This document shows positions 47,508 to 64,000 of a stretch of 64,000 nucleotides of DNA, in pieces. Within the stretch, counting starts at the first letter, position 1, and each line of letters begins with the position of its first letter. The notes under the pieces are model-generated. The model searched no databases and was not told where the DNA came from. It was given only the letters and a program-made list of their open reading frames with translations. The stretch lies in contig NZ_CP077092.1 in assembly GCF_014268585.2 (NCBI RefSeq), forward strand, positions 1,426,001 to 1,490,000. The letters are read 5' to 3'. Both the position numbers and the translations under genes were made by a program. This stretch comes from Pseudomonas iranensis. Its GTDB lineage: Bacteria > Pseudomonadota > Gammaproteobacteria > Pseudomonadales > Pseudomonadaceae.

Positions 47508-47530
47508 GCCCAAGGCTGATGTTTTAACCA

Positions 47531-47552
47531 AGGCCCGGTACAATCCGGGCCT
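47531..47552 (+). promoter_or_regulatory. GC-rich hairpin with a TACAAT loop upstream of dnaE
   Basis: AGGCCCGG (47531-47538) and CCGGGCCT (47545-47552) are perfect inverted copies with TACAAT as loop. It may be a weak terminator after rnhB (the following CGTTGTCT is only modestly U-rich), or TACAAT may be a -10 element for dnaE. The ribosome site GGACAGGATC precedes the dnaE ATG. Confidence 0.5.
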
Positions 47553-47583
47553 CGTTGTCTCTATGTAACTGGACAGGATCACT

Positions 47584-51105
<3,522 letters not shown>

Positions 51106-51244
51106 CCGGCAAGTGCCATCATGGCGCTTGCCCGCAACCTGAATTTTTAATCTCGACCTCAGCGCGCCTCTCCCTTAAGGTAGGGCGCGAATAGACAACC
51201 GGCCGGCCCAAGCTCACTTGGGACACGACCCAAGACGGACGCCT

Positions 51245-52192
51245 ATGAACCCGAATTTTCTAGATTTCGAACAGCCGATCGCCGACCTGCAAGCCAAGAT
51301 CGAAGAGTTGCGCTTGGTCGGTAATGACAATTCGCTGAATATCGGCGATGAGATCTCCCGCCTGCAGGACAAGAGCCGAACGCTGACCGAAGACATCTTC
51401 GGCAAGCTGACCAGCTGGCAGATCGCACGCCTGGCGCGTCACCCGAAACGCCCGTATACCCTCGATTACATCGAGCACATCTTCACCGAGTTCGACGAAC
51501 TGCACGGCGACCGTCACTTCTCCGACGACGCTGCCATCGTTGGCGGTATCGCCCGTCTCGAAGACCAGCCGGTAATGATCATCGGCCACCAGAAGGGCCG
51601 TGAAGTGCGTGAGAAAGTTCGCCGCAACTTCGGCATGCCGCGTCCGGAAGGCTACCGCAAGGCCTGCCGTCTGATGGAGATGGCCGAGCGCTTCAAGATG
51701 CCTATCCTGACTTTCATCGACACCCCGGGTGCCTACCCTGGCATCGACGCTGAAGAGCGCAACCAGAGCGAAGCGATTGCCTGGAACCTGCGTGTGATGG
51801 CGCGGTTGAAGACCCCGATCATCGCCACCGTAATTGGTGAGGGTGGTTCCGGCGGCGCACTGGCCATCGGCGTCTGCGACCAACTGAACATGCTGCAATA
51901 TTCGACCTACGCGGTGATCTCGCCAGAAGGTTGCGCATCGATCCTGTGGAAGACTGCCGAGAAAGCACCGGATGCCGCAGAAGCAATGGGCATCACCGCT
52001 GAGCGTCTCAAAGGCCTGGGCATTGTTGACAAAGTGATCAGCGAGCCACTGGGCGGCGCCCACCGTGATCCGGCTGCTGCCGCTGCGTCGATCCGCGCCG
52101 AGCTGAGCTCGCAACTGGCGATGCTCAAGCAGTTCGATAACGAAGCGCTGCTCAAGCGCCGTTATGATCGCCTGATGAGCTACGGTCTCTAA
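51245..52192 (+). CDS. accA: Acetyl-CoA carboxylase carboxyltransferase alpha subunit AccA
   Basis: AccA and AccD transfer the carboxyl group from biotin to acetyl-CoA, giving malonyl-CoA. The 315-residue crotonase-fold protein shows [31 protein letters not shown] and the oxyanion loop [12 protein letters not shown]. The start [11 protein letters not shown] at 51245 is the family start. It follows dnaE, as in many Gammaproteobacteria. Confidence 0.97.
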   Translation: MNPNFLDFEQPIADLQAKIEELRLVGNDNSLNIGDEISRLQDKSRTLTEDIFGKLTSWQIARLARHPKRPYTLDYIEHIFTEFDELHGDRHFSDDAAIVGGIARLEDQPVMIIGHQKGREVREKVRRNFGMPRPEGYRKACRLMEMAERFKMPILTFIDTPGAYPGIDAEERNQSEAIAWNLRVMARLKTPIIATVIGEGGSGGALAIGVCDQLNMLQYSTYAVISPEGCASILWKTAEKAPDAAEAMGITAERLKGLGIVDKVISEPLGGAHRDPAAAAASIRAELSSQLAMLKQFDNEALLKRRYDRLMSYGL

Positions 52193-52225
52193 TCGAGCGC
52201 CGATTTGGCTGACGATGCAAAACAC

Positions 52226-52315
52226 TGTGGGAGCGAGCTTGCTCGCGAAGGCGTTATAACAGACGACGAAATTGTTGAATGTTAATCAGCTTTCGCGAGC
52301 AAGCTCGCTCCCACA
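52226..52315. repeat. REP doublet, CTT variant in both arms
   Basis: Arms at 52226-52249 and 52292-52315, GCGAA ends inward, 42-base spacer, between accA and tilS. It marks the only REP interruption of the rpsB-to-ispD block. Confidence 0.92.
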
Positions 52316-52340
52316 CTTGGTTTCCGGCGAGGGTAAAGAC

Positions 52341-53669
52341 ATGGGTGAACGCTCGATTGATTTGCCATCCCGTCTTCTGCTGAACCTTGAGCCCTGGCGC
52401 AACGTCGCTCACTGGCGCGTCGCCTTCTCCGGCGGCCTCGATTCCACCGTCCTCCTGCACCTTCTCGCCACTCTGGCGAAAAGCCAATCCCTCCCTGCGT
52501 TAAGCGCCATCCACATTCACCACGGCCTCCAGGCTGCGGCCGACGCGTGGCCGCAACATTGCCAGGCCGTTTGCGATGCGCTGGATATTCCCTTGCAAGT
52601 AGAGCGGGTCACCGTGAAGGGCGGGGCGAGCCTGGAGCGGGCGGCGCGGGATGCGCGTTACGCGGTGTTCAGTTCGCTGACGCAGAGCAATGACGTGCTG
52701 TTGACTGGCCAGCACCGCGACGATCAAGCGGAAACCCTGCTGTTTCGGCTGTTGCGCGGTGCCGGTGTCCGCGGGCTCGGCGCGATGCCGCAGCAGCGCC
52801 CAGTGGGGCAGGGCACGCTGGTTCGACCGTTGCTGGATGTCAGCCGCGCCGAGCTGGAAGGTTATGCACAGGCGCATCGGTTGCGCTGGATCGACGACCC
52901 GTCGAACCAGGATCGGCAGTTTTCGCGCAACTACCTGCGCCATCAAGTCATGCCGGTGCTGACCGAGCGCTGGCCGCAAGCGCAGGCCAGCATGGCGCGC
53001 ACGGCTGCGCATCTGCGTGAGGCGCAGGGCTTGCTCGATGAGCTGGCGCAGATTGATCTAGCACAAGCCGAAACGCCCCATGAATTCGCTTGGCTGGGTG
53101 TGCCATCGCTGGAGTTGACACCATTGACAGCGTTGTCTGACGCGCGCCAGCGAAATGCCCTCAGCCACTGGCTCGAACCGTTGACCCGGCTGCCAGACGC
53201 TGACCATTGGTCGGGTTGGACAACGCTGTGCAATGCCGGCGCCGACGCTTCACCGATCTGGCGTCTGGCCGACGGAGAGCTGCACCGCAGCGCCGGTCGC
53301 GTCTGGTGGCTGAGCGGCAATTGGTTGCGCACGCCAGCGATCGGCGCCGACTGGCAGACCCCGACTTCAGCGCTACGCTTGCCGGATAACGGACGCGTCA
53401 TGCTCCACGGCCAAGTTCCATGCGGGCCTTTGCGTATTGCCTATCGGCAGGGCGGTGAGGTCATGCAACTGGCCGAGCGCGGCAGCCGGGATCTCAAGCG
53501 TCTGCTCAACGAGCGCGCGGTGCCGGCCTTCGTGCGTGGCAGATTGCCGCTGCTGTTTCGCGGTGAAGAATTGCTCGCGGTGGCGAACCTGTCGGGTCTT
53601 GATGGTCAGATGCGCGAAGGCTGGGCATTGCACTGGCAGCCGACAGACGAAGATCAAGGTTTGAGCTGA
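52341..53669 (+). CDS. tilS: tRNA(Ile)-lysidine synthetase TilS
   Basis: TilS attaches lysine to C34 of the CAU-anticodon tRNA(Ile), switching it to AUA decoding. The 442-residue protein has the PP-loop AFSGGLDSTVLLHLL, HIHHGLQ and GQHRDDQAETLLFRLLRGAG motifs, and the C-terminal TilS domain (RQGGEVMQLAERGSRDLKRLL). The frame is open back to 52272 through the REP arm, but the ATG at 52341 begins the homologous sequence MGERSIDLPSR. Confidence 0.95.
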   Translation: MGERSIDLPSRLLLNLEPWRNVAHWRVAFSGGLDSTVLLHLLATLAKSQSLPALSAIHIHHGLQAAADAWPQHCQAVCDALDIPLQVERVTVKGGASLERAARDARYAVFSSLTQSNDVLLTGQHRDDQAETLLFRLLRGAGVRGLGAMPQQRPVGQGTLVRPLLDVSRAELEGYAQAHRLRWIDDPSNQDRQFSRNYLRHQVMPVLTERWPQAQASMARTAAHLREAQGLLDELAQIDLAQAETPHEFAWLGVPSLELTPLTALSDARQRNALSHWLEPLTRLPDADHWSGWTTLCNAGADASPIWRLADGELHRSAGRVWWLSGNWLRTPAIGADWQTPTSALRLPDNGRVMLHGQVPCGPLRIAYRQGGEVMQLAERGSRDLKRLLNERAVPAFVRGRLPLLFRGEELLAVANLSGLDGQMREGWALHWQPTDEDQGLS

Positions 53670-53706
53670 AAGGAGCATTCCGGTAGACTACGCTCCCTTC
53701 TTGATA

Positions 53707-53741
53707 CAACTTCTGTGGATTCGCCTGAATTGCAGAAGTTG
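53707..53741. promoter_or_regulatory. Perfect 9-bp inverted repeat in the pyrG upstream region
   Basis: CAACTTCTG (53707-53715) and CAGAAGTTG (53733-53741) are exact inverted copies separated by 17 bases. They begin 38 bases after tilS and 203 bases before pyrG. No T tract follows, so it is not a standard terminator. It may be an operator or leader hairpin. The rest of the 274-base gap shows no gene. Confidence 0.5.
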
Positions 53742-53922
53742 CCGATTACCAAGCAGTCTTTGCTGGGCGATTCCAAAAAATGTGTAGCGAGCAACGTACC
53801 GGTGTTTCATCTGCCGGTCTGTCACAACGCGGCGGTTTTTTCGAAAGGTGCACTGTGATTAATGCAGGTGATCGGGGGCTTCGGCCTTCCTTCGCTTTCC
53901 CCGGCGGCTCGTTCCGCTTTAA

Positions 53923-56425
<2,503 letters not shown>

Positions 56426-56481
56426 CGCTCGATTCTCCGGTAAAGTACCGCACGATTTGTCGCTCATGCCCTCGGGCGTGA

Positions 56482-57870
<1,389 letters not shown>

Positions 57871-57936
57871 GCGCAACCTGATCAAAGGACACCGGATTGT
57901 GTCGGAAAAGTCGTGACAGCGATGGATTTGCCACTA

Positions 57937-57989
57937 ATCTGATGCCTTAAGCACAAGCCTGGATCTTTCCAGGCTTCGTGCTATCAGAT
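57937..57989. terminator. Large stem-loop after eno
   Basis: GCACAAGCCTGG (57951-57962) pairs with CCAGGCTTCGTGC (57969-57981, with one bulge), and the outer ATCTGAT (57937-57943) with ATCAGAT (57983-57989) extends it. No T tract follows, so it may be a factor-dependent terminator or mRNA-stabilising end. It lies 67 bases after eno and ends 51 bases before ftsB. Confidence 0.55.
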
Positions 57990-58039
57990 GCTGCAACATT
58001 ATGCGTGGCTGTCTTTTTTCACTGGATACCTGATATTCG

Positions 58040-58318
58040 ATGCGCAGTCCTTACTGGTTGTTTCTTGTTTTGCTCTTGCTGCTGGCCGGTCTGCAGTACC
58101 GCCTGTGGGTGGGCAATGGCAGTCTGGCGCAGGTCGCCGAGCTGAAACAGCAGATCGCCGAGCAACATGCCGAAAACGAAGGCCTGCTGGAGCGCAACCG
58201 GGTGATGGACGCGGAAGTCAGCGAATTGAAAAAAGGCATGGAGACCGTTGAAGAGCGGGCTCGTCACGAACTGGGCATGGTCAAGGACGGCGAAACCCTT
58301 TACCAGTTGGCCCAATGA
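58040..58318 (+). CDS. ftsB: Cell division protein FtsB
   Basis: FtsB joins FtsL and FtsQ at the divisome and helps activate septal wall synthesis. The 92-residue bitopic protein has an N-terminal TM helix (residues about 4-21, WLFLVLLLLLAGLQ) and a periplasmic coiled coil (about 30-72) ending in the typical ARHELGMVKDGE. It overlaps ispD by 4 bases (ATGA). Confidence 0.94.
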   Translation: MRSPYWLFLVLLLLLAGLQYRLWVGNGSLAQVAELKQQIAEQHAENEGLLERNRVMDAEVSELKKGMETVEERARHELGMVKDGETLYQLAQ

Positions 58319-59022
58319 TCGATTCCCTGCCGGCCTTCTGGGCCGTGATTCCTGCCGCGGGCGTCGGTGCCCGAATGGCCGCGGACCGTCCCAAGCAATA
58401 TCTGCAACTGGGCGGGCGCACAATTCTCGAACACAGCCTCGGCTGTTTCCTCGATCACCCAAGCCTCAAGGGCCTGGTGGTCAGTCTTGCTGTCGATGAT
58501 CCCTATTGGCCGAATCTGGCATGCGTCAACGATCCGCGCATTCAGCGGGTTGATGGCGGGGCGGAGCGTTCCGCTTCGGTGCTCAATGCCTTGCTGCACC
58601 TGCATGCGCAAGGCGCCGACGATGACGATTGGGTGCTGGTGCACGATGCGGCCCGGCCGAATCTGAGTCGTGATGATCTCGACAAGTTGCTTGCCGAACT
58701 GGCGGACGACCCAGTCGGCGGTCTGTTGGCGGTGCCCGCTCGCGACACGCTCAAACGCGTTGATAACAACGGGCGTGTGGTTGAAACCGTGGATCGCAGC
58801 GTGATCTGGCAGGCGTATACGCCGCAGATGTTCCGCCTCGGTGCGTTGCATCGGGCGTTGGCCGATAGCCTGGTTGCGGATGCCGTGATTACCGATGAAG
58901 CTTCGGCGATGGAATGGGCCGGTCTGGCACCGCGTCTGATCGAAGGGCGCGCGGATAACCTCAAGGTGACCCGGCCGGAAGATCTGGAGTGGTTGCGCCA
59001 GCGATGGGCTAACCGCCGCTGA
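58315..59022 (+). CDS. ispD: MEP cytidylyltransferase IspD
   Basis: IspD makes CDP-ME from MEP and CTP. The 235-residue nucleotidyltransferase has the glycine/Arg loop PAAGVGARMAADRPKQY, LVHDAARPNL and a C-terminal NLKVTRPEDLEW. It is coupled to ftsB. In many genomes ispD and ispF are adjacent; here gfnR, frmA and fghA separate them, as I recall for PAO1. Confidence 0.95.
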   Translation: MIDSLPAFWAVIPAAGVGARMAADRPKQYLQLGGRTILEHSLGCFLDHPSLKGLVVSLAVDDPYWPNLACVNDPRIQRVDGGAERSASVLNALLHLHAQGADDDDWVLVHDAARPNLSRDDLDKLLAELADDPVGGLLAVPARDTLKRVDNNGRVVETVDRSVIWQAYTPQMFRLGALHRALADSLVADAVITDEASAMEWAGLAPRLIEGRADNLKVTRPEDLEWLRQRWANRR

Positions 59023-59047
59023 TTGCTGTGGCGCCCATTGCGCCGCC

Positions 59048-59140
59048 TTCGCGAGCAAGCTCGCTCCCACATTTGATTTGCGCCTGACACCAGATTTGCA
59101 GTCACTGCACGTCCACTGTGGGAGCGAGCTTGCTCGCGAA
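59048..59140. repeat. REP doublet, CTT variant, CCCACA ends facing inward
   Basis: Arms at 59048-59071 and 59117-59140, between the convergent ispD and LysR genes. The orientation matches the doublet at 3798 and is opposite to the other six. Confidence 0.92.
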
Positions 59141-59165
59141 GGCGGCCGCACTAACAACCCATCAC

Positions 59166-60062
59166 TCAGCTTCGATACTCCGCCCGCTCAGCCAACCCTT
59201 CTTTAAGAAAATCCACCAACTTGCGCACTTTCGGCGACAGATGCCGCTGCTGCGGATACAGCGCCCACACCGCCGTATTAGGCGGCTGATGCGCCTCGAG
59301 CAAGGAAATCAGCGCGCCGCTGTGCAGGTGCTCGAGCACGTAATAGTCCGGCAACTGACACAATCCGACACCCTGAAGCGCCGCATCCAGCACCGCCTGC
59401 CCACTGTTGCAACGCCAGTTGCCTTGCACTCGCTGGGAAAATTCCCGCCCGTTCTGTTCCAGTTGCCAGATATCGGAACTGCCGATCAGGCAATTGTGCC
59501 GACTCAGTTCCGACAGACTGTGTGGGCGCCCGTACCGTTCCAGGTAGGACGGCGACGCGCACAGGTACATTCTCCGTGGCGCCAGGCGTGTCGCAACCAA
59601 GCGCGAATCCTGTAACCGACCCAGACGGATCGCCAGGTCCAGCCCTTCATGCACCAGATCCAGCTGGCGATTGCTCAGCTCGATATCTATACGCAGCTGC
59701 GGGTACAGCCCCATGAAGCGAGTCACCAGCGGCACGATAAAGCGTTCGCCATAGGCCACCGCGCAGGTCATGCGCAGCATGCCTTTCGGTTCGCTGGTCA
59801 GATCGCCTACCGCGCGCAAGGCTTCTTCGCGACCGTCCTGCAGGCGCTGGCAATGTTGCAGGAAAGTCTGCCCGGCTTCGGTCAACGTAACTCGCCGAGT
59901 GCTGCGGTAGAGCAGGCGCGTCTGCAAACGCTCTTCGAGCCGTACGATTTGTCGACTGATGTGCGAGGAAGAAACCCCAAGACGCTCGGCAGCGGCGGTG
60001 AATTGGTTGCATTCGGCGACGGCAACGAACTCGTCGATGCCTTCCCAGCGGTTTTCCGACAC
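59166..60062 (-). CDS. gfnR: LysR-family regulator, likely GfnR of formaldehyde detoxification
   Basis: The 298-residue LysR protein has the N-terminal winged helix (FVAVAECNQFTAAAERLGVSSSHISRQIVRLEE) and the periplasmic-binding-like effector domain. It starts with GTG, with AGGGA 9 bases before it. It is divergent from frmA-fghA with 116 bases between, as PAO1 PA3630 (GfnR, regulator of glutathione-dependent formaldehyde neutralisation) is, from memory. Regulator family is certain; the name is by synteny. Confidence 0.85.
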   Translation of the reverse strand: MSENRWEGIDEFVAVAECNQFTAAAERLGVSSSHISRQIVRLEERLQTRLLYRSTRRVTLTEAGQTFLQHCQRLQDGREEALRAVGDLTSEPKGMLRMTCAVAYGERFIVPLVTRFMGLYPQLRIDIELSNRQLDLVHEGLDLAIRLGRLQDSRLVATRLAPRRMYLCASPSYLERYGRPHSLSELSRHNCLIGSSDIWQLEQNGREFSQRVQGNWRCNSGQAVLDAALQGVGLCQLPDYYVLEHLHSGALISLLEAHQPPNTAVWALYPQQRHLSPKVRKLVDFLKEGLAERAEYRS

Positions 60063-61291
<1,229 letters not shown>

Positions 61292-61316
61292 GGAGCAGCG
61301 GCAAGCTACAAGCCAC

Positions 61317-61351
61317 AAGCTGCAAGCAGGCGCAACGCCCTCTTGCAGCTT
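61317..61351. repeat. AAGCTGCAAG inverted repeat between frmA and fghA
   Basis: AAGCTGCAAG (61317-61326) and CTTGCAGCTT (61342-61351) are perfect inverted copies, within a gap rich in related GCAAGCTACAAGCC words (61300-61370). It resembles the AAGCTGCAAGCT-type intergenic repeats seen in pseudomonads, from memory. The gap leaves only a weak GAAG (61372-61375) before the fghA ATG. Confidence 0.65.
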
Positions 61352-61379
61352 GAAGCTCGCAGCTTGCGGCTGAAGTGCT

Positions 61380-62225
61380 ATGAATCTGGAAAACATTTCC
61401 TGTCAGAAGAGTTTCGGTGGCTGGCACAAGCGTTATCGCCATCGCTCCGAAGTGCTTGATTGCGACATGGTCTTCGCCGTGTACCTGCCGCCGCAAGCGG
61501 AGCAGGGCGGCAAGCTGCCAGTGCTGTACTGGTTGTCCGGGCTGACCTGCACCGATGAGAATTTCATGCAAAAGGCCGGTGCGATGCGCATGGCCGCCGA
61601 GCTTGGTTTGATTATCGTCGCCCCGGATACCAGCCCACGTGGCCCGGATGTCCCGGACGATGCCGAAAAAGCTTGGGATTTCGGTCTCGGCGCCGGGTTT
61701 TATCTGAACGCCACGCAGGAACCGTGGGCGCGGCACTATCAGATGCATGACTATGTCGTGCAGGAATTGCCTGCATTGGTTGAAGCGCATTTCCCAGCGT
61801 CCGACAAGCGCAGCATCAGCGGTCACTCCATGGGCGGCCACGGTGCTTTGGTCTGTGCCTTGCGCAATCCTGGGCGGTATAAATCGGTCTCGGCCTTTTC
61901 GCCGATTACCCATCCGATCGATTGCCCGTGGGGTGAGAAGGCCTTTTCCAACTATTTGGGCGAAGACCGTTCGAAGTGGAAGGAGTGGGACGCCTGTGTG
62001 CTGATCGCCGAGGCGACGGAGAAGTTGCCGTTGTTGGTCGATCAAGGTGATCGTGACGATTTCCTCGCCACCCAACTGAAACCCGAAGCCTTGCAACACG
62101 CGGCAAAACAAGCGGGGCATCCGCTGGAGCTGCGCCTGCAACCGGGCTACGACCACAGCTATTTCTTCATCTCAAGCTTCATTGACGACCACTTGCAGCA
62201 TCACGCACGCGCTCTGCGCGGTTAA
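61380..62225 (+). CDS. fghA: S-formylglutathione hydrolase
   Basis: FghA hydrolyses S-formylglutathione to formate and glutathione, finishing the frmA route. The 281-residue alpha/beta hydrolase of the esterase D family has the nucleophile motif [10 protein letters not shown] (Ser150), the oxyanion block [11 protein letters not shown] and the catalytic His near GYDHSYFF. A repeat-rich gap separates it from frmA. Confidence 0.95.
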   Translation: MNLENISCQKSFGGWHKRYRHRSEVLDCDMVFAVYLPPQAEQGGKLPVLYWLSGLTCTDENFMQKAGAMRMAAELGLIIVAPDTSPRGPDVPDDAEKAWDFGLGAGFYLNATQEPWARHYQMHDYVVQELPALVEAHFPASDKRSISGHSMGGHGALVCALRNPGRYKSVSAFSPITHPIDCPWGEKAFSNYLGEDRSKWKEWDACVLIAEATEKLPLLVDQGDRDDFLATQLKPEALQHAAKQAGHPLELRLQPGYDHSYFFISSFIDDHLQHHARALRG

Positions 62226-62269
62226 TGCAGGTAGAATCACGCCCTGACAAAAATCGGGGCGTTTTTTTT

Positions 62270-62743
62270 ATGCGTATTGGCCACGGCTACGATGTGCACC
62301 GTTTCGCTGAAGGCGATTTCATTACTCTGGGCGGCGTGCGGATTGCACACAGCTTCGGGCTGCTCGCTCATTCCGACGGTGACGTCCTGCTGCACGCCTT
62401 GAGCGATGCCTTGCTCGGCGCGGCGGCGCTGGGTGATATCGGTAAACACTTCCCGGACACCGATCCGCAATTCAAGGGCGCCGACAGCCGTGTGCTGTTG
62501 CGTCATGTGGTCAGTCTGATCCACGCCAAGGGCTGGAAGGTCGGCAACGTCGACAACACCATCGTTGCCCAGGCGCCAAAAATGGCGCCGCATATCGAAT
62601 CGATGCGCGCGCTGATCGCGGCGGATCTTCAAGTTGAGTTGGATCAAGTGAACGTCAAAGCTACCACCACCGAAAAGCTTGGCTTTGTCGGTCGCGAAGA
62701 AGGTATCGCCGTGCACTCCGTTGCCTTGTTGCTGCGCGCATGA
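62270..62743 (+). CDS. ispF: 2-C-methyl-D-erythritol 2,4-cyclodiphosphate synthase IspF
   Basis: IspF cyclises CDP-ME-2P to MEcPP with loss of CMP. The 157-residue trimeric protein has zinc ligands in GYDVHRF (Asp, His) and [20 protein letters not shown]. The frame is open to 62225, but the family start [10 protein letters not shown] is at 62270, just after a T-rich run. It overlaps truD by 4 bases. Confidence 0.97.
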   Translation: MRIGHGYDVHRFAEGDFITLGGVRIAHSFGLLAHSDGDVLLHALSDALLGAAALGDIGKHFPDTDPQFKGADSRVLLRHVVSLIHAKGWKVGNVDNTIVAQAPKMAPHIESMRALIAADLQVELDQVNVKATTTEKLGFVGREEGIAVHSVALLLRA

Positions 62744-63798
62744 ATGAACTGCAATTGCTCGGCCCACGGGCCTATGGCGAACCCCTCGGCACAGCGGTAC
62801 TGAAAGCCATCGCCGAAGATTTTCAGGTCGATGAAGTGCTGGATATCCCGTTCAGCGGTGACGGCGAACATTTGTGGATCTGGGTGGAAAAGCGCGGCCT
62901 CAATACCGAAGAAGCGGCGCGGCGGATCGCCAAAGCGGCGGGCGTGCCGTTGCGTACCGTCAGCTATGCCGGCCTCAAGGACCGTCAGGCCTTGACCCGA
63001 CAGTGGTTCAGCGTGCAACTGCCGGGCAAGGCCGATCCGGATCTGTCGGCAGCGGAGAACGACACGCTGAAGATCCTCAAGACCACGCGCCACAAGCGCA
63101 AGCTGCAACGCGGTGCGCATTCGGCCAACGGTTTCACGTTGCGCCTGACGCAATTCAATGGCGACAAAGACGCGCTTGAACAGCGCCTGCAACTGATCGC
63201 CAAACAAGGTATTCCCAATTATTTCGGCGCCCAGCGCTTCGGCCATGACGGCGGCAACGTTATCGATGCGCGGGCGTGGGCGGCGCGCAAGGCTTTGCCG
63301 GAACAGCGCAATGTGCGTTCGCGGTTGCTGTCGACGGCGCGCAGCTTTCTGTTCAACCAGGTGCTGGCGGCGCGCGTCGCCGATGGCACCTGGAACACGG
63401 CGCTGGTTGGCGATCTGCTGGCCTTCACCGACAGCCGCAGTTTTTTCCCGGCCGGTGAAGCCGAATGCAGCGACCCGCGTCTGGCAATTCTCGACCTGCA
63501 CCCGACCGGTCCGCAGTGGGGCGAAGGTGACTCGCCGGCTGCCGGTGCTGTCCATGAACTGGAGCAGGCGATCGCCGCCCGCGAAGCGGATCTGCGCGAC
63601 TGGTTGATCCACGCCGGCATGAGCCATGAACGTCGCATCCTGCGGCTGCCCATTGGCGGGTTGACGTGGCATTATCCCCAACCTGACATTCTGCAACTGG
63701 AATTCGTCCTCCCGGCCGGATGCTTTGCCACCGTATTGGTGCGCGAGCTCGTTGATCTGGTGCCGGTGGGGCAGACGGACAGCCCATGCGTATTCTGA
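62740..63798 (+). CDS. truD: tRNA pseudouridine(13) synthase TruD
   Basis: TruD makes pseudouridine 13 in tRNA(Glu). The 352-residue protein has the catalytic Asp (family Asp80 region) within [17 protein letters not shown], the FGAQRFG stretch, and a long insertion domain in the C-terminal half. It overlaps ispF by 4 bases and surE by 13 bases, consistent with one operon. Confidence 0.95.
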   Translation: MNELQLLGPRAYGEPLGTAVLKAIAEDFQVDEVLDIPFSGDGEHLWIWVEKRGLNTEEAARRIAKAAGVPLRTVSYAGLKDRQALTRQWFSVQLPGKADPDLSAAENDTLKILKTTRHKRKLQRGAHSANGFTLRLTQFNGDKDALEQRLQLIAKQGIPNYFGAQRFGHDGGNVIDARAWAARKALPEQRNVRSRLLSTARSFLFNQVLAARVADGTWNTALVGDLLAFTDSRSFFPAGEAECSDPRLAILDLHPTGPQWGEGDSPAAGAVHELEQAIAAREADLRDWLIHAGMSHERRILRLPIGGLTWHYPQPDILQLEFVLPAGCFATVLVRELVDLVPVGQTDSPCVF

Positions 63799-64000
63799 TT
63801 TCTAACGACGATGGGGTAACTGCACCCGGTCTCGCCGCGCTTTATGCTGCGCTGGCGGATTACACCGAATGCGTGGTTATCGCCCCGGAGCAGGACAAAA
63901 GCGGCGCCAGCAGTTCGCTGACGCTCGACCGTCCGCTGCACCCGCAATACCTGGCCAACGGCTTTATCAGCCTCAACGGCACACCGACCGATTGCATTCA
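63786..64000 (+). CDS. surE: 5'/3'-nucleotidase SurE, 3' truncated by window end
   Basis: Only the first 71 residues are present. [15 protein letters not shown] and [18 protein letters not shown] with GTPTDC are the SurE nucleotidase signatures, including the metal-binding Asp pair NDD. The ATG lies inside truD. SurE dephosphorylates nucleoside monophosphates and contributes to stationary-phase survival in E. coli. It is usually followed by pcm, which is outside the window. Confidence 0.96.
   Translation, partial: MRILISNDDGVTAPGLAALYAALADYTECVVIAPEQDKSGASSSLTLDRPLHPQYLANGFISLNGTPTDCI

Overview
The window is a high-GC gammaproteobacterial chromosome segment that fits Pseudomonas, most likely the P. 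fluorescens group. The evidence is gene content and order, and a family of intergenic palindromes with the core GGGAGCGAGC(C/T)TGCTCGCG, which is typical of that group. Gene order was compared with P. aeruginosa PAO1 from memory, so statements about that genome are recalled, not computed.

Region 1 (1-14.5 kb): the end of a DUF72 protein gene, a PEP-mutase-like lyase, an extensin-family protein, an unrecognised protein with an internal duplication, rsmJ, a divergent mexL / mexJK efflux locus with no outer-membrane channel gene, a repetitive non-coding module, a Fic protein gene, a DUF4197 protein, a YbaY-type lipoprotein and plsB. Region 2 (14.5-20.4 kb): a cold-shock protein, a small unrecognised protein, rlmA-dapE (translationally coupled), and an ndvB-like GH17-GT2 glucan synthase. 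Region 3 (20.5-32.5 kb): tcdA, csdA-sufE, dapD with an ArsC-like gene, an NhaP-type antiporter, an AT-richer metallopeptidase gene, dapC, glnD and map.

Region 4 (32.7-58.3 kb) is a long core block read almost entirely in one direction: rpsB-tsf, pyrH-frr-uppS-cdsA-dxr-rseP-bamA-skp-lpxD-fabZ-lpxA-lpxB-rnhB-dnaE-accA, then tilS, pyrG-kdsA-eno and ftsB-ispD. It links translation, isoprenoid and phospholipid precursors, lipid A and Kdo synthesis, outer-membrane assembly and replication. Region 5 (58.3-64 kb): ispD, a LysR regulator divergent from the formaldehyde-detoxifying pair frmA-fghA, then ispF-truD-surE, with surE cut by the window end. Three MEP-pathway genes (dxr, ispD, ispF) and three diaminopimelate genes (dapC, dapD, dapE) lie here.

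I saw no tRNA, rRNA, CRISPR array, transposase or prophage. The accessory material is modest: the Fic gene, the metallopeptidase, the repeat elements and possibly the duplicated-motif protein. No clearly new multi-gene system is evident. The best leads are the duplicated-motif protein (2287-2907), the leaderless metzincin (26622-27377), and covariation of the two arms of the palindromic doublets.
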